Assembly (NCBI GenBank): GCA_037355855.1
Contig: CM074762.1
Location: 5,270,001 to 5,334,000, forward strand
Length of the DNA: 64,000 bases
Reading direction: 5' to 3'
From: Pseudo-nitzschia pungens
Lineage: Eukaryota > Bacillariophyta > Bacillariophyceae > Bacillariales > Bacillariaceae
How positions within the stretch are numbered: the stretch's first letter is position 1; every line of letters starts with the position of its first letter. Below are positions 61,291 through 64,000 of this stretch, one piece after another. Under the pieces are notes generated by a model. The model ran no database searches. It was not told the DNA's origin and saw nothing but the letters and a program-made list of their open reading frames with translations. The translations under genes and the position numbers were made by a program.

Positions 61291-62210
61291 CTAACGAACC
61301 AAAATTTGTGTGTGCGTGTGTGAGAAAATTGAACAGAGAATAAACAATTATTAGAGTAATATCAATATTTATCAAAAGAACGACTTATATTTTGCTTCAT
61401 AGTGTTTCAAAAATTTTTTTCATGGGGGTCGCGATTCCTGTAATTCGGGTAATAATTGTGATTTTGGTGATGAATTTCTTGAGGGGTGTGATGGGAAATA
61501 CTTTGGGTCGGGATGAGAAATCAATTTTTGGGAGTGAATTTCTGCAACAGTCTCATATTATATAATGTTGGTAGGGTCGGTAATAATGAGTCAGATTAAA
61601 AAAAAAATTGGGGGAAGGGGGGGATTATTTTGAGAAAACAAATATTTTTTTTTTAAAATGTTGATTAATTTGATTAAGTGACTGAAGAGAAAAAATTCGA
61701 GTCTTAAAAAAATCGGGTCGAGTATGAATTTTATTTTTTTTTATTTTTTTTTCTCGTAATTGAGGTAGTTACTGGGTCGCGATTGGGGGTTGCGAATCGG
61801 GAGAGAGGTACGAATGGAGCTACGTCAAAATGAGCCAGGGAGAAATCGCGACCCCCCTAAATAAATTCTTGGGAGGGGTCGCGAACCAGTTTTCGGACGT
61901 ACAAGCCTACAAGCTACACGATTTGCAGAGCTCTTCCGCGCGCAGAGTTTTTGTGCTCCAAGTGTGAGACAAATTTTGCTCGTTTTTTTAGAAAAAATTT
62001 CTGAGTTCCCCAGTGACTTTTGTGGGTGTGCTCCAGTATATTTTTTGGATCCACAGGGACCTTTTCCTTGTCCAGACCAAGGTTACCCTTGTTGTTGCTG
62101 CTGTACCCTGTTTCCAGGATACACCCATCTGTATATATCCATACAGGTTAACACTGACAGCCTACCAGCGCCCGAGCCAACACGCCTATTCAGACGATCC
62201 TAGCCCCACC
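61291..62210. other. AT/G-rich leader upstream of the terminal open frame
   Basis: It contains repeated GGGTCG words, a hairpin TCGCGACCCCCC...GGGAGGGGTCGCGA at 61844-61880, a copy of ACAAGCCTACA..CACGATTTGC at about 61901-61927 (also near 57498 and 57577), and a polypyrimidine word CCTTGTTGTTGCTGCTGTAC (62087) that has relatives in both Gypsy-type elements. It is possibly the leader of a mobile element carrying the next frame. Confidence 0.45.
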
Positions 62211-64000
62211 ATGCCTCCCCCCCCGCCAGCTTCCAGGCGAAAAAGGTCTACCTTGGCTAACACTCCTTCAAACAAACGCGCCTTTACGGGGACCCCTTCC
62301 CGCCGACTACCTGCTGGTTCCGTTCTTCAGGCTACTCCCTCTCCCCCTCCCTCTCCCCGTACAGCTAGGGATTCACTCCCTTCTGATGATGATATGTCCT
62401 TCACTTCTGCTGTGTCTACTGGTGCACTAGATGATGTTGATATGAGCACTGAGCAGTCAGGCACTGGGCATTCAGACACAGGGCATTCAGGCAGTGGGCA
62501 GTCCGACAGTGGGACGTCTGACAGTGGGAAGTCCAACAGTGGGAAGTCCAACAGTGGAAATTCCAACAGTGGGACGTCCAACAGTGGGAAGCCCAACAGT
62601 GGAAAGTCCAACAGTGCGACGTCTAGGGATGGCCAGCCAGGCTCTGAGCACTCAGACTCTAAGCACCCTCCTTCCAAGGTCTCTCCTTCCAAGTCTAGTC
62701 TGAAACAAGCTACTCTTGCATTTCTTTCTGACACACCGTCTGCAGAGCGACATGCCCTGCGCAAGAAAGCCCTGGCTGCTGCCAACAAAGCTCACTCAGA
62801 TTCCTTCCTCTGGTGCTTCTACGGTAAGGGGCCTTTTACTGGTCGTGCTTCCATTCCCACCCCTTTCCACACTCTTCGTAAAACTCCAGCAGGATCCCGG
62901 CTATGGACTGGGTGTCCTAGTCCCACTCACTTCTTCAGCAAGAAAGATGGGAATGACAAGAAATCCATCCATGATGTCTGTCAGTCTGCCATCCCTCCAG
63001 CATATGCTCAAGCTTTTCCTGACAACCCTGAGTGGAGAACTGCTTCTGTGGAGTCCCTGGTTTCCCTTGCTTCTCTCTGCTTTCAAGCCTCTGCAGACTG
63101 GACCAAGCAACCTTCAGGCCATGCTCTGAAGAGATGTCTTATTGGTTTGGCCAAGATGTCTCCTGAGTGTTTTGATGACCTGTATTGTGAAGGTAACCTT
63201 TTGCCCAGCACTGAAGGAAGAGTTTGGTTGGCAGCCAATCAGGTGCTTGGCTCCCACTGGCATTTCAAGAAGCGACCTCCTACACCTGCGCCAACTGCAG
63301 TTGATGATGCTTCCACTTCCAAATCAGTGTCCTTTCTTCCTGGTGGTGGTGATGCTACTGTCTTGTCCTCCTCTGCTGGGCATTTCCTCCAACGCCGATG
63401 GGTTTGCTCCAGTGATTCTAGAGCTCCAGTGGATGTCACTGCTGGCACCAAGTGTTCTCATAGTTCTTATGTCACTCTGTCCCTTCCAAGGTTGATGTCA
63501 CAACGCCCTGGGGAACTATATGATGAGCTGCTCAAGTCTCTCAAGGAAGCTTTGGATCTTCTATGGACTGTTGACAAGCGCCTGGTGTTGTATGTTTTTC
63601 CCTCCAGAGCCAGGCTCAACCCCAAGGCCAAGCCTGTTACCAAGTTTTGGACGACACTTCCTGACAGGAAGACCTTGGAATTGTATGTTGCTCAGCTCTG
63701 GCTTCGCAGTAGAACTGCCCCTCATCTACGCTTCTTTTTGGGACACAGTGCTTCCCTGGAGAAACTCTTTTCAGCACAATTGCTCCAGAGGCTCAGAGAC
63801 CGTGACATGGAGCTGAAATATGACCACATACAGGCCCCAGTTGTTGTCACCTGTGGCTTTCTCCTTGGATCTTACATGCAGAGTTTTGATCTTGACCACT
63901 ACAACGAATTGCTTCAGACTCATCCCAGGTTTCAGGCCTGTCCTATTGCTGTTATCAGGAAGAATATCAGTCTTGACAACTCCAGAACTCCTGATCCCAA
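62211..64000 (+). CDS. unrecognised long protein, C-terminus beyond window (mobile-element-like context)
   Basis: An ATG at 62211 (CCCCACCATGCC, favourable context) opens 596 codons with no stop to the window end, so the stop lies outside. The first 100 residues are disordered and basic (ASRRKRSTLANTPSNKR). Then come 5-residue tandem repeats (SNSGK/T type, 62500-62620), a Lys-rich linker, SLKQATLAFLSD (faintly like a PCNA-binding box), and a globular part of about 400 residues rich in Trp, Leu and Cys (DSFLWCFYGKGPFTGR, WLAANQVLGSHWHF, ELYVAQLWLRSRTAPHLRFF, YDHIQAPVVVTCGFLLGSY). No known domain is recognised. The codon choice differs from the GC-rich host genes (many TCT, ACT and CCT codons). 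It may be the first protein of a retroelement or DNA transposon, or a new family. Confidence 0.65.
   Translation, partial: MPPPPPASRRKRSTLANTPSNKRAFTGTPSRRLPAGSVLQATPSPPPSPRTARDSLPSDDDMSFTSAVSTGALDDVDMSTEQSGTGHSDTGHSGSGQSDSGTSDSGKSNSGKSNSGNSNSGTSNSGKPNSGKSNSATSRDGQPGSEHSDSKHPPSKVSPSKSSLKQATLAFLSDTPSAERHALRKKALAAANKAHSDSFLWCFYGKGPFTGRASIPTPFHTLRKTPAGSRLWTGCPSPTHFFSKKDGNDKKSIHDVCQSAIPPAYAQAFPDNPEWRTASVESLVSLASLCFQASADWTKQPSGHALKRCLIGLAKMSPECFDDLYCEGNLLPSTEGRVWLAANQVLGSHWHFKKRPPTPAPTAVDDASTSKSVSFLPGGGDATVLSSSAGHFLQRRWVCSSDSRAPVDVTAGTKCSHSSYVTLSLPRLMSQRPGELYDELLKSLKEALDLLWTVDKRLVLYVFPSRARLNPKAKPVTKFWTTLPDRKTLELYVAQLWLRSRTAPHLRFFLGHSASLEKLFSAQLLQRLRDRDMELKYDHIQAPVVVTCGFLLGSYMQSFDLDHYNELLQTHPRFQACPIAVIRKNISLDNSRTPDP

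Noticed and set aside
60953..61294. Plus-strand Arg/Glu/Asp-rich frames
   Set aside because: Translation of minisatellite B; no start context and no domain.

Overview
The window looks like nuclear DNA of a diatom, probably a pennate one; the species cannot be fixed from the sequence. Pointers are GC-rich, mostly intronless protein genes separated by AT-rich spacers full of microsatellites, secreted proteins typical of diatom surfaces (25-residue BspA-type repeats, proline/serine/threonine repeats, 10-cysteine repeats, a silaffin-like K/S-rich protein), eukaryotic SKP1, RNase H1 and nuclear tRNA genes, and Copia- and Gypsy-type LTR retrotransposons.

Layout. 0-2.1 kb: the 3' part of a BspA-like surface protein gene with a frame break. 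4.4-5.6 kb: SKP1 (minus strand) with a 601-nt intron. 6.2-6.6 kb: a small element with terminal inverted repeats, packed with GTGTCA/TGACAC palindromes. 7.9-11.5 kb: a secreted right-handed beta-helix protein (minus). 13.3-16.2 kb: a secreted P/S/T repeat protein with a 30-bp coding minisatellite. 17.9-19.6 kb: an EF-hand membrane protein with a possible plastid leader (minus). 21.3-26.7 kb: a Gypsy-type element with identical 191-bp LTRs but a heavily deleted interior. 28.1-34.1 kb: a silaffin-like protein, a secreted CIA30-domain protein (minus) and RNase H1. 35.1-35.3 kb: tRNA-Ile(AAU) and tRNA-Pro(AGG). 37.2-39.0 kb: a secreted 10-cysteine repeat protein. 41.0-46.8 kb: an almost intact Gypsy-type element (minus). 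48.9-55.4 kb: a Copia-type element. 56-61.9 kb: a repeat island (hairpin cluster, two minisatellites in opposite orientation, a 181-bp satellite). 62.2-64.0 kb: a long open frame of unknown family that runs off the window.

The host genes are unrelated housekeeping and cell-surface genes and form no operon or pathway. The right half is a retrotransposon and satellite domain. The most notable points are: in-frame UGA codons, without a frame change, at the gag-pol boundary of both the Gypsy-type and the Copia-type element; a defective Gypsy-type element whose two LTRs look identical, which suggests movement by borrowed enzymes; a nucleosome-length satellite flanked by related minisatellites in inverted orientation; a palindrome-rich TIR element; an intergenic TTACCGTAAGG-type motif that recurs in most spacers; and the unrecognised 596-codon frame at the right edge.
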